Source of the DNA: Allorhizobium ampelinum S4
GTDB taxonomy: Bacteria; Pseudomonadota; Alphaproteobacteria; Rhizobiales; Rhizobiaceae
Assembly: GCF_000016285.1 (NCBI RefSeq)
Contig: NC_011989.1
Coordinates: forward strand, 3,227,001 to 3,291,000
DNA: 64,000 bases
Direction of reading: 5' to 3'
Within the stretch, counting starts at the first letter, position 1; every line of letters begins with the position of its first letter. Under the pieces are notes generated by a model that was not told the origin of the DNA, made no database searches, and saw nothing but the letters and a program-made list of their open reading frames with translations. Made by a program: the position numbers and the translations under genes. This document shows positions 55,501-64,000 of the stretch, one piece after another.

Positions 55501-58120
55501 CGGTGAGGTTCTGGTGACCATCGGCTCCGAGACCCTGATCGCGACGCAGACCGCCAGCCTTGCCGCCACCGGCGGTGAGATCGATATTCCCGTCACCGAC
55601 AATATCGGCGCGGGCACCTATATCACCGCAACCCTTTATCGTCCGGGCGAAAGCCAGGAGACCCGTATGCCGATGCGCGCCATCGGCGTCACCTGGCTCA
55701 GTGTCGATCCGGCCAACCGCAAGCTGGCCATCAAGCTGACGCCGCCGCAGCAGATCGAGCCGCGTCGCAAGCTGACCGTGCCGATCAGCGTCACCGGTGG
55801 CGGCAATGATGCCTATGTCACGGTGGCGGCTGTGGATGTCGGTATTCTCAACCTCACCCGCTTTGAGACGCCTGACCCGGATGGCTGGTATTTTGGCCAG
55901 CGGCGTCTGGGCATTGAAATGCGCGATCTCTACGGTCAGTTGATCGACGGATCGCTTGGTGCCATGGGCAAGCTGCGCACCGGCGGCGATGGCGGCATGA
56001 TGGCCTTGCAGGCCAGCCCGCCCAAGGAAAAACTGGTGGCGCTGTTTTCCGGCCCTGTTCATCTCGACCATACCGGCAAGGCGCAGGTGGAATTTGATAT
56101 TCCGCAATTCAACGGCACCGTGCGCCTGATGGCCGTCGCCTGGAACCGCACCGGCATCGGCCATGCGCAAACCGATGTGATTGTCCGCGACCCCGTGGTT
56201 ATCACAGCCTCCCTGCCGCGCTTCCTCGCCCCCGGCGATCAGGCCCGGCTCCAGCTTGATCTGGCCGCCACCGATGCGCCGGATGGAGATTATCTGCTGT
56301 CGCTGAAGGGCAATCCATCCGTGGAAATTGACCCTGCCAAGGCGCAGATTCCAGTGACGCTGAAGGCCGGTGCGCGGACCAGCCTGTCGGTCGGATTGAA
56401 GGGTCTTGTCCCCGGCGATGGCACGGTTTCCGTGGCGCTTACCTCTACCGGAACGGCTTCTGCCGGAGAGACAAATGGTGCAGGAACTTCTGCCACAGGC
56501 GCAAATACCGGGGAGGCAAAGAACACTGGACTGTCGCTCACCCGGTCGCTGGATCTGCCGGTGCGCCCAGCCGCGTTGCCGGTGACGACGCGGCGCGAAT
56601 TGCCGCTGGCGGCGGGTAAGAGCCTGATCGTGGACGGCGATCTTCTGGCCGATAGCGTGCTGCAAGGCGCGTCGCTGAGCATCTCGGTGTCGCGCAGTGC
56701 TAATTTCGACATTGCCGCCCTGCTGACAAGCCTTGACCGCTACCCCTATGGCTGCGCCGAGCAGACCACCAGCCGGGCGCTGCCGCTGCTCTACCTCAAC
56801 GATCTCGCCAATGTCGCCGGTCTGCCCGCTGATGCCGATATCAACCGGCGCATTCAGGACGCCATCTACCGGGTGCTGTCCTATCAGGCAGCACAGGGCA
56901 GTTTCGGCCTTTGGGCACCCGGTTCGGAAGACCTGTGGCTGGACGCCTATGTCAGTGATTTCCTGACCCGCGCACGTGAAAAGGGCTTCGACGTACCCGA
57001 CAACGCCCTGGTGCAAGCGCTCGATAATCTGGCCAACAAGCTCTCCTATGACACCGATGTCGAAGCGCAGGGCAATGAGATAGCCTATGCGCTCTATGTG
57101 CTGGCCCGCAATCGCCGCGCCGCGATCAGCGACCTGCGCTACTATGCCGATACGATGCTGGACCGTTTCCCGACGCCGCTGTCCAAGGCGCATCTGGCTG
57201 CGGCCCTGTCGCTCTATGGCGATCCGGTCAAGGCCGAGGCGATCTTCCGCACCGCAAGCGCCCAGTCGCAGCAAGGCTCGATCACACCAGTCAGCCTGGC
57301 GCGGTCGGATTACGGTTCGCAATTGCGCGACGGCGCGGCCATTCTGGCGCTGGCCGCCGAGGCCCGGCCCGTGCCGCCGATCATCCCGGCGCTCAGCAGG
57401 TCGGTGATCGAAGACTGGAAGCGCAAATCCTATACCAGCACTCAGGAGGAAAGCTGGATGCTGCTGGCCGCCCGAGCGCTGGACAAAAGCGACGATGGCC
57501 TTGCCGTGACCGTCAATGGCAGCCTGAAAACCGGCGGTTACCGGGCGAGGATCGAGGGCGAGGAGCTGATGCATCAGCCGGTGACGCTGGACAATAGCGG
57601 GGCCGATCCGCTGACGGCAACAGTCACCACGGTGGCCGTGCCGAAATATCCGCTGCCCGCGGCCAGCGAAGGCTTCACCATCGAGCGCAGCTATTACACG
57701 CTGTCGGGTGAGAAGGTGAATATCAGCGAGGCGGTGCAGAACCAGCGTTATGTCGTGGTGTTGAAAGTTGCCCAGACTGCTATGGGAGAACCGAGCCTGC
57801 CAACCCAATTGCTGGTGACGGACCTCCTCCCCGCTGGCCTGGAAATCGACAATCCGGCCCTGGTCGGCAGTGCTGATCTGGCCAATTTCGACTGGCTGGG
57901 CGAGACCAAAGCCGCCCATCTGGAATTCCGCGACGACCGCTTTGTCGCCGCCCTCGACAGCGCCAGTCAGGACAGTGGCGACATGGTTCTGGCCTATGTG
58001 GTGCGCGCCGTGACACCTGGTGTGTTCGACCTCCCCGCCGCCAGCGTTGAGGATATGTATCGCCCGCAGCGCTACGCCCGCACCGCGATGGGACGCATGG
58101 AGGTCAAGGCAGAACAGTGA
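52571..58120 (+). CDS. Bacterial alpha-2-macroglobulin with N-terminal PAN/apple-like domain
   Basis: An 1849-residue periplasmic protease trap. The signal peptide is residues 1-29 (TVLAFLGLMLPASIQSAMAA); there is no lipobox cysteine, unlike E. coli YfhM, so it is probably soluble. A Cys-rich PAN-like domain follows (residues about 34-105, DQCQASCIDDKSCRAF, RWCFLKSDF), then a helical repeat region, several MG domains, and the complement-like thioester domain. The thioester motif GCAEQ has Cys1395 and Gln1398 in YPYGCAEQTTSRALPLLYL, so it should react covalently with attacking proteases. AGAGGGG lies before the ATG. It overlaps pbpC by 4 nt, the conserved partner that repairs peptidoglycan. 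Confidence 0.94.
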   Translation: MGLQRIFAGTVLAFLGLMLPASIQSAMAAETNRSIALTQDGDYSGFDLRTAQNVTLDQCQASCIDDKSCRAFTYNLKARWCFLKSDFNQISPFAGAVAGKIVTSATEPDIGAPAKLGFISDGLRAQANAFKARLAQTAEQPELGLNGLIGRAHASLSAGKGTDALAGFLAAVQLSPEDASLWISAARAANTIKDDRATANQGLYAALLGYDLTRSAKERADALAVLAKALEKNENFRAALNAYKASLELIADKSVRAAYLALKATKGFRITGNSVDADAASPRACVQFSDPLINRGTDYTAFVTVNGKPPKVLEAKDSQLCIEGLDYGQRYTIGLREGLPSSVDEPLTAKTDIDVYIRDRSPTVRFTGDHFVLPSAARRGIPLVSVNTERANLKLYRIGERAIAPLMSNSQFLSQLSGYGADRIEKDNGELVWQGAIDIESSLNREVTTSFPVDEALPERKPGIYVLTAAAAAGKSDEWEDRATQWFLVSDIGLSTFAGTDGLNVFARSLNSAKPIAGVELKLLARNNEILGTATTDDQGRATFSAGLMRSGAALAPAVLTGEQPGKDFVFLDMTKAGFDLSDRGVTGRTAPGAIDIFAWTERGIYRPGDMVHVAALARDIGAEAIDGLPLTFIFTRPDGVEYRRMVSTGAGLGGHVVDLALDTSVMRGTWTLGIHVDPKKPAIAEKTFLVDDFLPDRIEFDLKPAAEVLKPGMPLSVGVDGRYLYGAPAAGLSLEGDMVIKPTRSRDDLPGFVFGLADEEAGDNSSLTLDALEPLDDKGHGSVDLQVDDLPATTQLLQAQLSVRLKEGGGRAVERQLTLPVETGQPAIGIKPEFSGELSENSTGHFQLIALDADGKPQALPGAKWKLLKLERDYQWYRDGSAWRFEPITTTKLAASGTVDIGAEKTDLPMPVGWGRYRLEVDAPTPNGAASSIEFNAGWFVEAGSTETPDALEIGLDKPVYKIGETAKLKVSSRYAGEVLVTIGSETLIATQTASLAATGGEIDIPVTDNIGAGTYITATLYRPGESQETRMPMRAIGVTWLSVDPANRKLAIKLTPPQQIEPRRKLTVPISVTGGGNDAYVTVAAVDVGILNLTRFETPDPDGWYFGQRRLGIEMRDLYGQLIDGSLGAMGKLRTGGDGGMMALQASPPKEKLVALFSGPVHLDHTGKAQVEFDIPQFNGTVRLMAVAWNRTGIGHAQTDVIVRDPVVITASLPRFLAPGDQARLQLDLAATDAPDGDYLLSLKGNPSVEIDPAKAQIPVTLKAGARTSLSVGLKGLVPGDGTVSVALTSTGTASAGETNGAGTSATGANTGEAKNTGLSLTRSLDLPVRPAALPVTTRRELPLAAGKSLIVDGDLLADSVLQGASLSISVSRSANFDIAALLTSLDRYPYGCAEQTTSRALPLLYLNDLANVAGLPADADINRRIQDAIYRVLSYQAAQGSFGLWAPGSEDLWLDAYVSDFLTRAREKGFDVPDNALVQALDNLANKLSYDTDVEAQGNEIAYALYVLARNRRAAISDLRYYADTMLDRFPTPLSKAHLAAALSLYGDPVKAEAIFRTASAQSQQGSITPVSLARSDYGSQLRDGAAILALAAEARPVPPIIPALSRSVIEDWKRKSYTSTQEESWMLLAARALDKSDDGLAVTVNGSLKTGGYRARIEGEELMHQPVTLDNSGADPLTATVTTVAVPKYPLPAASEGFTIERSYYTLSGEKVNISEAVQNQRYVVVLKVAQTAMGEPSLPTQLLVTDLLPAGLEIDNPALVGSADLANFDWLGETKAAHLEFRDDRFVAALDSASQDSGDMVLAYVVRAVTPGVFDLPAASVEDMYRPQRYARTAMGRMEVKAEQ

Positions 58121-60204
58121 TCCGGCGCAGCAAGACATTCAGCTTGGTGCTGCTGACCTGCCTGCTTGTGGGCGGGGCGGTTTGGCATGGGCTGAACCGG
58201 CTGGATGCGGCCTTCCCGCCGCCGCTTGATGCGATCAGCCCGAATTCGGCGGAACTTCTGGATGCCGATGGGCAATTGCTGCGGGCCTTCACCACGCAGG
58301 AAGGCCGCTGGCGGCTGAAAACCGTGGCCGCCGATGTCGATCCTTTGCTGGTACGCATGCTGGTCGCTTATGAGGACCGGCGTTTCTATCAGCATTCCGG
58401 TGTCGATGGGCTGGCGCTTGGTCGGGCGGCTCTTCAACTCATCCGCCATGGCCGGATCGTGTCAGGTGCCTCAACGCTGTCCATGCAGGTGGCAAGGCTG
58501 ATCGAACCTCGAAAATCACGCTCCTTTCTGGCCAAGACCCAGCAGGCATTGCGGGCCATCCAGATCGAGCACCGGTTGGACAAGGCCGCCATTCTCGATC
58601 TCTACCTGACGCATGCCCCCTATGGCGGCAATCTCGAAGGGGTGCGGGCCGCCTCGCTTGCCTATTTCGGCAAGGAGCCGAAACATCTGACGCCTGCGCA
58701 AGCAGCACTGCTTGTCGCCCTGCCGCAATTGCCGGAACGGCGGCGGCCCGACCGCTTTGCCGATAACGCCCTTGCCGCCCGCGACCGGGTGCTGGCCCGC
58801 ATGGAAAAAGCCGGCATTGTTTCTGCGCAGGACCGGCAATTGGCAAGCGCCGTGCCGATCCCGCAGACAAGGCTGGAATTGCCGATGCTCGCGGCCCATG
58901 TCGGCGATGCCGAGCGACGCAAGCGGCCAGAAAGCCTGACCTATCCGACCACACTCAAAAAAGACGCGCAGGCCGCGCTGGAAACCGTGGCGAGACAAGC
59001 CGCCCAAAGACTTCCGCCAAAAGTTTCCGTGGCAATCCTGGCCGCCGACATCCGCACCGGCGAGATCCTCGCCCGGGTCGGTTCCGCCGCCTATCTCGAT
59101 GCCAGCCGCTCCGGCTGGATCGACATGACGCGCATCAAGCGATCGCCGGGCTCGACGCTGAAGCCGCTGATCTACGGCCTGGCTTTCGAGCAGGGCCTGA
59201 TCGCCCAGGATACGGTGATCGAAGACCGTCCCGCCGATTTCGCCGGCTATCGGCCGAAAAATTTCGACATGCATTATCAGGGCGACGTCACCATTCGCGA
59301 TGCCCTGCAACTGTCGCTGAACGTGCCGGCGGTCCGCTTGCTGGAAGCGGTCGGCCCTTCGCAATTGCTTGCCCGGCTGAAACGAGCCGATATCAGGATC
59401 GATCTGCCCAAGGCAGAAACCCCGGGGCTGGCCATCGCGTTGGGCGGTGCCGGTACGACGTTGAAGGATCTCGTCGGGCTTTATGCCGCCCTTGCCCGGC
59501 AAGGCAGCGCCATCCGACTGCGCGACTGCGCTATGCCCAGTGGCGCTCATGTTCAGCCCGGACGCCTGCTGGAACCGGCAGCGGCCTGGAACGTCACCGA
59601 TATCCTGTCCGGCGTCGCCCCGCCGCTTGGCGCGCTGACTGGTCGGATCGCCTATAAAACCGGCACCAGCTACGGCTACCGCGATGGCTGGTCTATCGGT
59701 TATGATGGCCGCACGGTGATTGGTGTGTGGATTGGCAGGGCGGATAACAGTGCCATTCCCGGCCTGACCGGCTATGGCACCGCAGCCCCTGTTTTGTTTG
59801 AGGCTTTTGCCCGGTCCAAACTGCCGCAAGCCCCCCTGCCCCCGCCGCCGGAGGGCGCCTTGCGGATCGCCAAGAGCGATCTGACACCCGGCCTCAGGCG
59901 CTTCTCACGCGACGCCAGCGGCTTGATTGCCCTCAATGCGCGCGAAAAACCGCCGATGATCGTCTATCCCCCGGAAGGCGCCCATGTGGAACTCGGCCGG
60001 ACCGCCGATGGCGCGCAGCTCCCGCTGGTGCTGAAACTTCAGGCGGGCCGCGCGCCCTTCCGCTGGCTGGCCAATGGACAGGCCTTGCCGGATCTCGCCC
60101 GCACCCGCACCACCCGCTGGACACCCGATGGCAATGGTTACTCGACACTAACGGTGATCGATGCGAGCGGGCGTAGTGCCAGCGTTGGCATTTTCCTTCA
60201 ATAA
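58117..60204 (+). CDS. pbpC: Penicillin-binding protein 1C
   Basis: A 695-residue bifunctional peptidoglycan synthase. One N-terminal anchor (FSLVLLTCLLVGGAVWHGL), the transglycosylase domain with catalytic Glu in YEDRRFYQHSGVDGLALGRA and GASTLSMQVARLI, the transpeptidase with Ser346 in the SxxK motif (GSTLK), LSLNVP, and KTGTSYGYRD, then a C-terminal BiPBP_C domain (IVYPPEGAHVEL). The start is GTG 58117, overlapping the alpha-2-macroglobulin stop (GTGA), which couples the two products. The pair is widely conserved and thought to act together when the envelope is breached. Confidence 0.95.
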   Translation: MIRRSKTFSLVLLTCLLVGGAVWHGLNRLDAAFPPPLDAISPNSAELLDADGQLLRAFTTQEGRWRLKTVAADVDPLLVRMLVAYEDRRFYQHSGVDGLALGRAALQLIRHGRIVSGASTLSMQVARLIEPRKSRSFLAKTQQALRAIQIEHRLDKAAILDLYLTHAPYGGNLEGVRAASLAYFGKEPKHLTPAQAALLVALPQLPERRRPDRFADNALAARDRVLARMEKAGIVSAQDRQLASAVPIPQTRLELPMLAAHVGDAERRKRPESLTYPTTLKKDAQAALETVARQAAQRLPPKVSVAILAADIRTGEILARVGSAAYLDASRSGWIDMTRIKRSPGSTLKPLIYGLAFEQGLIAQDTVIEDRPADFAGYRPKNFDMHYQGDVTIRDALQLSLNVPAVRLLEAVGPSQLLARLKRADIRIDLPKAETPGLAIALGGAGTTLKDLVGLYAALARQGSAIRLRDCAMPSGAHVQPGRLLEPAAAWNVTDILSGVAPPLGALTGRIAYKTGTSYGYRDGWSIGYDGRTVIGVWIGRADNSAIPGLTGYGTAAPVLFEAFARSKLPQAPLPPPPEGALRIAKSDLTPGLRRFSRDASGLIALNAREKPPMIVYPPEGAHVELGRTADGAQLPLVLKLQAGRAPFRWLANGQALPDLARTRTTRWTPDGNGYSTLTVIDASGRSASVGIFLQ

Positions 60205-60515
60205 CATTGATTTACACTTATATATTACAAGCTCATATACCCTCGATAAAAAGGGGGAAATGGCAAATTTAAGTCGATCTTAACAAACACCTCCTAATGT
60301 CGTTGATTGACGATGATGTCGGTTGACCGCCAGCGCCTGCACAATGACTGTGAGAGGTCTGACACGCTTCTGGACAGCGATGGCAGAGACTTGCCGCTCA
60401 AGACATGTCGTCCTTATCCGGAAATCGCTTTGCATTTGCTGCCTCAATCGCTCAACCAAACGCGCCAAAGACGCGTATCCGGCCAGGCGACATGGCTTTG
60501 GAGAAGCTGGACCCC
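60205..60515. other. 311-bp intergenic region upstream of the chemoreceptor gene
   Basis: An AT-rich first third (60205-60290) is likely to hold the chemoreceptor promoter; TTTACA with a CATATA 17 nt later is only a weak match. The rest is of coding-like composition, and the downstream frame is open from 60405, but no ribosome binding site or conserved sequence supports translation there. I see no RNA gene. Confidence 0.4.
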
Positions 60516-63047
60516 ATGTTCATAGATCGCTTGCTGTCGCGTTTCCGCATTCAGACCAAGGTATTGATTTTCATCCTTCCCTTCGTCGTCACCATCGGCG
60601 CGGTCGGCTTCACCGGTCTCTATGCCTCCGGCCTGCTTCAAGGTCGAATGGAGATTTCCAACAGCGTGCTGCAATCCTTGAGCGGGTTTCGCGACGTCTC
60701 TATCGCGATGACGGAATTTCTCGACAAGGCCACAGAGCAAAGCCGCAATGCGGTCACCGAAAAGCTGAAAGAACAGCAGCGGGTGCTCAAGCGCACGCTG
60801 GATCAACTCGATGCCAATGCCGATGGCCGAAGCGAGTTGGAAAAGGCTTCGACCGCCGTCGATGGCGTCGTCAGCCACATGGGCACGCTTTGGTCGCTGC
60901 ACGAAACGGAAGCCAACCTGATCAAGGATATGAACCAGGGCACCGCCAATATTGTCGCCGCCCAGAATGATCTGTCGGAGGCCATGAAGAAAGTGACCTT
61001 GTCGATCCAGGCTGACGAGACCGCCGCCAAGCAGATGCTGCGCGATGCCGACAAGATTGCACTGACCAGCAGTTTTCTGACGGATATCAATCGCAAATTC
61101 GGCAGCCTGCCGACCCCGGAAGAGAAATTCGACTACGTTGCGGCCAATCTCGCCGAAATGAAGACCCGCCAGCCACCCCTGGCCGCTGCCCTGCCGGAAA
61201 AGAACAAATCCGCCGCCCGGACCATTGAGACCATCGTCAAGGATCTCGGCGACATGGTCACAGCAGGTGACAAATCGCCGGAAGTGGCCGAGGCCATGGC
61301 GACCAAGCTGCGGAATTTTACCCAGCTTTCTGCCTATCTCGGCCTTGCCGCCCAACAGAAAATGAAGGATGCCACAGCCCGCTTCGGCGAAATGGACGTG
61401 CCGCTGGAAAAGGCGCAGCTGCTTTTGACCGACGGGCGCGGCCTGATCGATGCCGCCTACAGGTTCCAGATCACCACCGCCAGCTTCATGCTGGCACCGA
61501 CCGAGCAGAATCTCACCAGCCTGCGTCGGGAATTCGCCGGGTTAAAAACAGCGCTCGCTGCACTCAAAGGCACATCCGGCTCGTTTGGCCTCTATGCGCC
61601 GCTTGAAGCCAAGCTGTCGCCCGCCATCGCCCTGATGGAAAAGGCCAGCACCGAACTGGTCAAGATCAGCCAGGATCGCCAATCCAACTTCCAGACCGCC
61701 AGCACCGACCTCGACCGCATCTGGCAGCAGCTGACATCTTTTGCCGAAATGCAAAAAGTCAGCGCCGGGGAAGAACGTCGTGACGCCAATTCGATTTCCA
61801 TCGGCGCCATGACCCTCGGCCTGCTGATTTCACTGTTTGCCGGTATCGGCCTCGTTCTCACCTTCAAGGGACCGATCGGCCAGATTACCGCGGCCATGCG
61901 TCGCCTGGCCGATGGCAAGCTGGACACCGGCATCAGCGGGGAAGCCCGTGTCGATGAAATCGGCGAAATGGCCCGCGCGCTCGGCGTGTTCAAGCAGAAT
62001 GCACTGTCGAAAATCGAGATCGAGCAGCGCAGCGAGGCTGAGCGCAATGAAGCAGAGGAAGAACGCCGCCGCAACGATGCGGAAAAACAGGCGGTCGACC
62101 GACAGATCGAATTTGCCGTCAACGCCCTGGCGGGGGGATTGGGGCGGCTGGCCAGCGGCGATATCTCCGTCACCATCGATACGCCTTTTACCGGTCGTCT
62201 CGAACAATTGCGCGTCGATTTCAACACGTCGCTGCAAAACCTTCAGGACACGATGCGCCAGATCCGCGCCAATACCTATATGATCCAGCGCAATGCAGGC
62301 GAAATGACCGCTGCCGCCGATGACTTGGCCAAACGCACCGAACAGCAGGCCGCATCGCTGGAACAGACCGCCGCAGCCGTCGATGAAATCACCGTGACGG
62401 TGAAATCTTCGACCGAACAGGCGCAGGCCGCCAACACCATCGTTGCCGAGACAAAAACCGCTGCCGATACCTCCTCCAAGGTCGTCGCCAGCGCCATTGA
62501 TGCCATGGGCCGGATCGAAAATGCCTCCGGCCAGATTGTCCAGATCATCGACGTCATTGACGAAATCGCCTTCCAGACCAACCTGCTGGCGCTAAACGCT
62601 GGCGTCGAAGCGGCCCGCGCCGGGGAAGCGGGCAAGGGCTTTGCGGTCGTTGCCCAGGAAGTACGCGAACTGGCGCAACGCTCGGCCAATGCCGCCAAGG
62701 ATATCAAGGCGCTGATCAACACGTCGAGCACGGAAGTCGCCGCCGGTGCAAAGCTGGTGCAGCGCACCGGCGAGGTTCTTTCGGAAATCTCGACGAAAAT
62801 CGTCAGCGTTTCACAGAGGGTCGAAGCGATTGCGCTGGCCAGCCGCGACCAGTCCACGGCCTTGGGCGAGGTCAATTCCGCCGTCAACGGCATGGACCAG
62901 ATGACCCAGCGCAATGCCGCCATGGTCGAGGAAACCAATGCCGCCACCCGCCAATTGGCCGACGAAGCCGATACGCTGATGGGTCTGGTCGATCAGTTCA
63001 AGCTTGGTGCCGATCCAAGAGACCGGGCACAGACCAGAGCCGCCTGA
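60516..63047 (+). CDS. Methyl-accepting chemotaxis protein
   Basis: An 843-residue inner-membrane chemoreceptor. Helix 1 is about residues 12-36 ([25 protein letters not shown]). A large, mostly helical periplasmic sensor of about 390 residues follows, then helix 2 near 428-449 ([22 protein letters not shown]). A HAMP domain ([31 protein letters not shown]) and a second HAMP-like unit ([19 protein letters not shown]) follow, then the signalling hairpin tip [32 protein letters not shown]. It ends [11 protein letters not shown] with no CheR-binding pentapeptide. ATG 60516 has GGAGAAG 9 nt upstream, preferred over ATG 60492. Ligand unknown. Confidence 0.92.
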   Translation: MFIDRLLSRFRIQTKVLIFILPFVVTIGAVGFTGLYASGLLQGRMEISNSVLQSLSGFRDVSIAMTEFLDKATEQSRNAVTEKLKEQQRVLKRTLDQLDANADGRSELEKASTAVDGVVSHMGTLWSLHETEANLIKDMNQGTANIVAAQNDLSEAMKKVTLSIQADETAAKQMLRDADKIALTSSFLTDINRKFGSLPTPEEKFDYVAANLAEMKTRQPPLAAALPEKNKSAARTIETIVKDLGDMVTAGDKSPEVAEAMATKLRNFTQLSAYLGLAAQQKMKDATARFGEMDVPLEKAQLLLTDGRGLIDAAYRFQITTASFMLAPTEQNLTSLRREFAGLKTALAALKGTSGSFGLYAPLEAKLSPAIALMEKASTELVKISQDRQSNFQTASTDLDRIWQQLTSFAEMQKVSAGEERRDANSISIGAMTLGLLISLFAGIGLVLTFKGPIGQITAAMRRLADGKLDTGISGEARVDEIGEMARALGVFKQNALSKIEIEQRSEAERNEAEEERRRNDAEKQAVDRQIEFAVNALAGGLGRLASGDISVTIDTPFTGRLEQLRVDFNTSLQNLQDTMRQIRANTYMIQRNAGEMTAAADDLAKRTEQQAASLEQTAAAVDEITVTVKSSTEQAQAANTIVAETKTAADTSSKVVASAIDAMGRIENASGQIVQIIDVIDEIAFQTNLLALNAGVEAARAGEAGKGFAVVAQEVRELAQRSANAAKDIKALINTSSTEVAAGAKLVQRTGEVLSEISTKIVSVSQRVEAIALASRDQSTALGEVNSAVNGMDQMTQRNAAMVEETNAATRQLADEADTLMGLVDQFKLGADPRDRAQTRAA

Positions 63048-63072
63048 ACAAGATCAAAGCTTTCAGCACATT

Positions 63073-63098
63073 GAGCCGGTGGGGAAACCCGCCGGTTC
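63073..63098 (+). terminator. GAAA-loop hairpin after the chemoreceptor gene
   Basis: An 11-pair stem (GAGCCGGTGGG / CCCGCCGGTTC, including two G-T pairs) closed by a GAAA tetraloop, 25 nt after the stop. ATTTTAAG follows a few bases later. Probable terminator. Confidence 0.65.
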
Positions 63099-63206
63099 AC
63101 GCATTTTAAGGCCTTGTTTCAGGCTTTGACCAGAACCTGCTTGACTTGAAGGTGGAGCCGCTTCTTAAACACAACGGCTTCGTCCATCTGGAAAGTGAGT
63201 TCTCTC

Positions 63207-64000
63207 GTGCGCTATTTCATCACCGGCACCGCTGGCTTTATCGGCTTTCATCTGGCCCGCCGTCTGCTTCAGGACGGCCATACCGTCACCGGCTATGACG
63301 GGATGACCGCCTATTACAATCTGAAACTGAAAGAAGCCCGCAACGCTGCTCTTGCTCAGTTTCCAAACTTTAGCGGCGTCATTGGCATGCTGGAGGACCG
63401 CGACGCGCTTGAGCGGGCCGTGGATCAGGCCAAGCCCGACGTCATCATCCATCTCGCTGCCCAGGCAGGCGTACGCTACAGTCTAGAAAACCCGAAAGCC
63501 TATCTGGATTCCAACCTGATCGGGTCCTGGAACATCGTCGAGATCGCCAGGCAATTGCAGATCGGCCATTTGATGCTGGCCTCGACCTCATCGATTTACG
63601 GCGCTAATCCGCAGGTTCCCTTCCGTGAGACCGACCGCGCCGACGAGCCGATGACATTCTATGCCGCCAGCAAGAAGGGCATGGAGCTGATGGCGCACAG
63701 CTATGCCCATCTCTACAAAGTGCCGACCACAGCCTTCCGGTTCTTCACCGTCTACGGCCCCTGGGGTCGCCCGGATATGGCGCTGTTCAAGTTCATGAAG
63801 GCCATGCTGGCCGATGAAGCCATCGAGATCTATGGCGAAGGCAAGATGAGCCGCGATTTCACCTATATCGACGACCTGATCGACAGTGTCATCGCGCTGT
63901 CAGCCATTGCTCCCAGCGAGGAAAACCGGGTCCGCACCCCGGAAAACCTGGATACGCTCTCCCATAATGCGCCATTCCGCGTCATCAATATCGGCGGCGG
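63207..64000 (+). CDS. lpsL: UDP-glucuronate 4-epimerase, 3' end beyond the window
   Basis: Translation from GTG 63207 stays open to the window edge (264 codons). It begins [20 protein letters not shown], with the NAD-binding GxxGxxG at residues 7-13. The catalytic Tyr152 and Lys156 are in FYAASKKG, with the preceding Ser run in STSSIYG. The segments [13 protein letters not shown] and [18 protein letters not shown] are typical of UDP-glucuronate epimerases, which make UDP-galacturonate for lipopolysaccharide or capsule. Rhizobial LpsL is the closest named relative. The GTG is preferred over GTG 63195 because AAGTGAG lies 7 nt before it. Incomplete at the right edge. Confidence 0.88.
   Translation, partial: MRYFITGTAGFIGFHLARRLLQDGHTVTGYDGMTAYYNLKLKEARNAALAQFPNFSGVIGMLEDRDALERAVDQAKPDVIIHLAAQAGVRYSLENPKAYLDSNLIGSWNIVEIARQLQIGHLMLASTSSIYGANPQVPFRETDRADEPMTFYAASKKGMELMAHSYAHLYKVPTTAFRFFTVYGPWGRPDMALFKFMKAMLADEAIEIYGEGKMSRDFTYIDDLIDSVIALSAIAPSEENRVRTPENLDTLSHNAPFRVINIGG

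Noticed and set aside
55487..58138. A very long open antisense frame (over 880 codons) opposite the alpha-2-macroglobulin gene
   Set aside because: It is a by-product of GC-rich codon use. Its translation is rich in His/Arg/Gln with no recognisable motif, while the sense strand has clear domains.

Overview
The window looks like chromosomal DNA of a member of the Rhizobiaceae, most likely the Agrobacterium/Allorhizobium/Rhizobium group. The best marker is the block gbpR-chvE-gguA-gguB-gguC (36.4-42.7 kb), the known Agrobacterium arrangement around the sugar-binding virulence co-inducer ChvE. High GC, Dpp-type ABC operons, a long-arm intergenic inverted-repeat element and an LpsL-type UDP-glucuronate epimerase agree with this. 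I saw no rRNA, tRNA, CRISPR array, transposase or phage gene.

Layout. (1) 0-9.2 kb: a peptide ABC importer split over two divergent units. One holds a double-length ATPase and an M20 amidohydrolase (minus strand). The other holds two tandem paralogous binding proteins and two permeases (plus strand). (2) 9.3-14.2 kb: a three-gene efflux set matching E. coli yhhJ/rbbA/yhiI. (3) 14.4-16.7 kb: an S58 (DmpA/NylC-type) peptidase and an orphan PhnM-like amidohydrolase. (4) 16.7-23.0 kb: a second, complete peptide ABC operon headed by an M19 dipeptidase. (5) 23.3-33.05 kb: hexuronate catabolism, with a GntR regulator and kdgK on the minus strand, and uxaC then kdgF-kduI-kduD-uxuB-uxuA-uxaA on the plus strand. 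(6) 33.1-36.1 kb: pntB/pntA transhydrogenase. (7) 36.4-48.8 kb: gbpR, chvE, gguABC, then an IlvD/Edd-type sugar-acid dehydratase, galactose dehydrogenase, 2-oxoglutarate-semialdehyde dehydrogenase, dgoK and dgoA. (8) 49.0-52.3 kb: a DUF454 membrane protein, a DMT exporter and a GntR-MFS pair around a perfect palindrome. (9) 52.6-60.2 kb: bacterial alpha-2-macroglobulin and pbpC. (10) 60.5-63.05 kb: a chemoreceptor. (11) 63.2 kb to the edge: a truncated UDP-glucuronate 4-epimerase.

How the parts fit. The uronate genes convert unsaturated pectin fragments (KdgF, KduI, KduD) and free glucuronate/galacturonate (UxaC, UxuB, UxuA, UxaA) to 2-keto-3-deoxygluconate, which KdgK phosphorylates. The chvE-linked genes import D-galactose/L-arabinose-type sugars, oxidise them to aldonates and dehydrate them. 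They then appear to fork: DgoK/DgoA lead to pyruvate plus glyceraldehyde 3-phosphate, while GguC (role uncertain) and the semialdehyde dehydrogenase lead to 2-oxoglutarate. Together this reads as a plant cell-wall sugar utilisation region beside peptide-scavenging modules.

Most striking non-coding features: a perfect 16-bp-arm palindrome (50337-50371) that reads as a promoter on both strands and places the predicted start of transcription on the regulator's ATG; a 285-bp inverted-repeat element between uxaC and kdgF; a run of perfect 8-12 bp intercistronic hairpins through the chvE-ggu region; and a LysR-type dyad about 66 bp upstream of the predicted chvE transcription start. I did not find a clearly new multi-gene system. 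The palindrome-controlled transporter locus and the forked galactose/arabinose pathway are the best candidates for follow-up.
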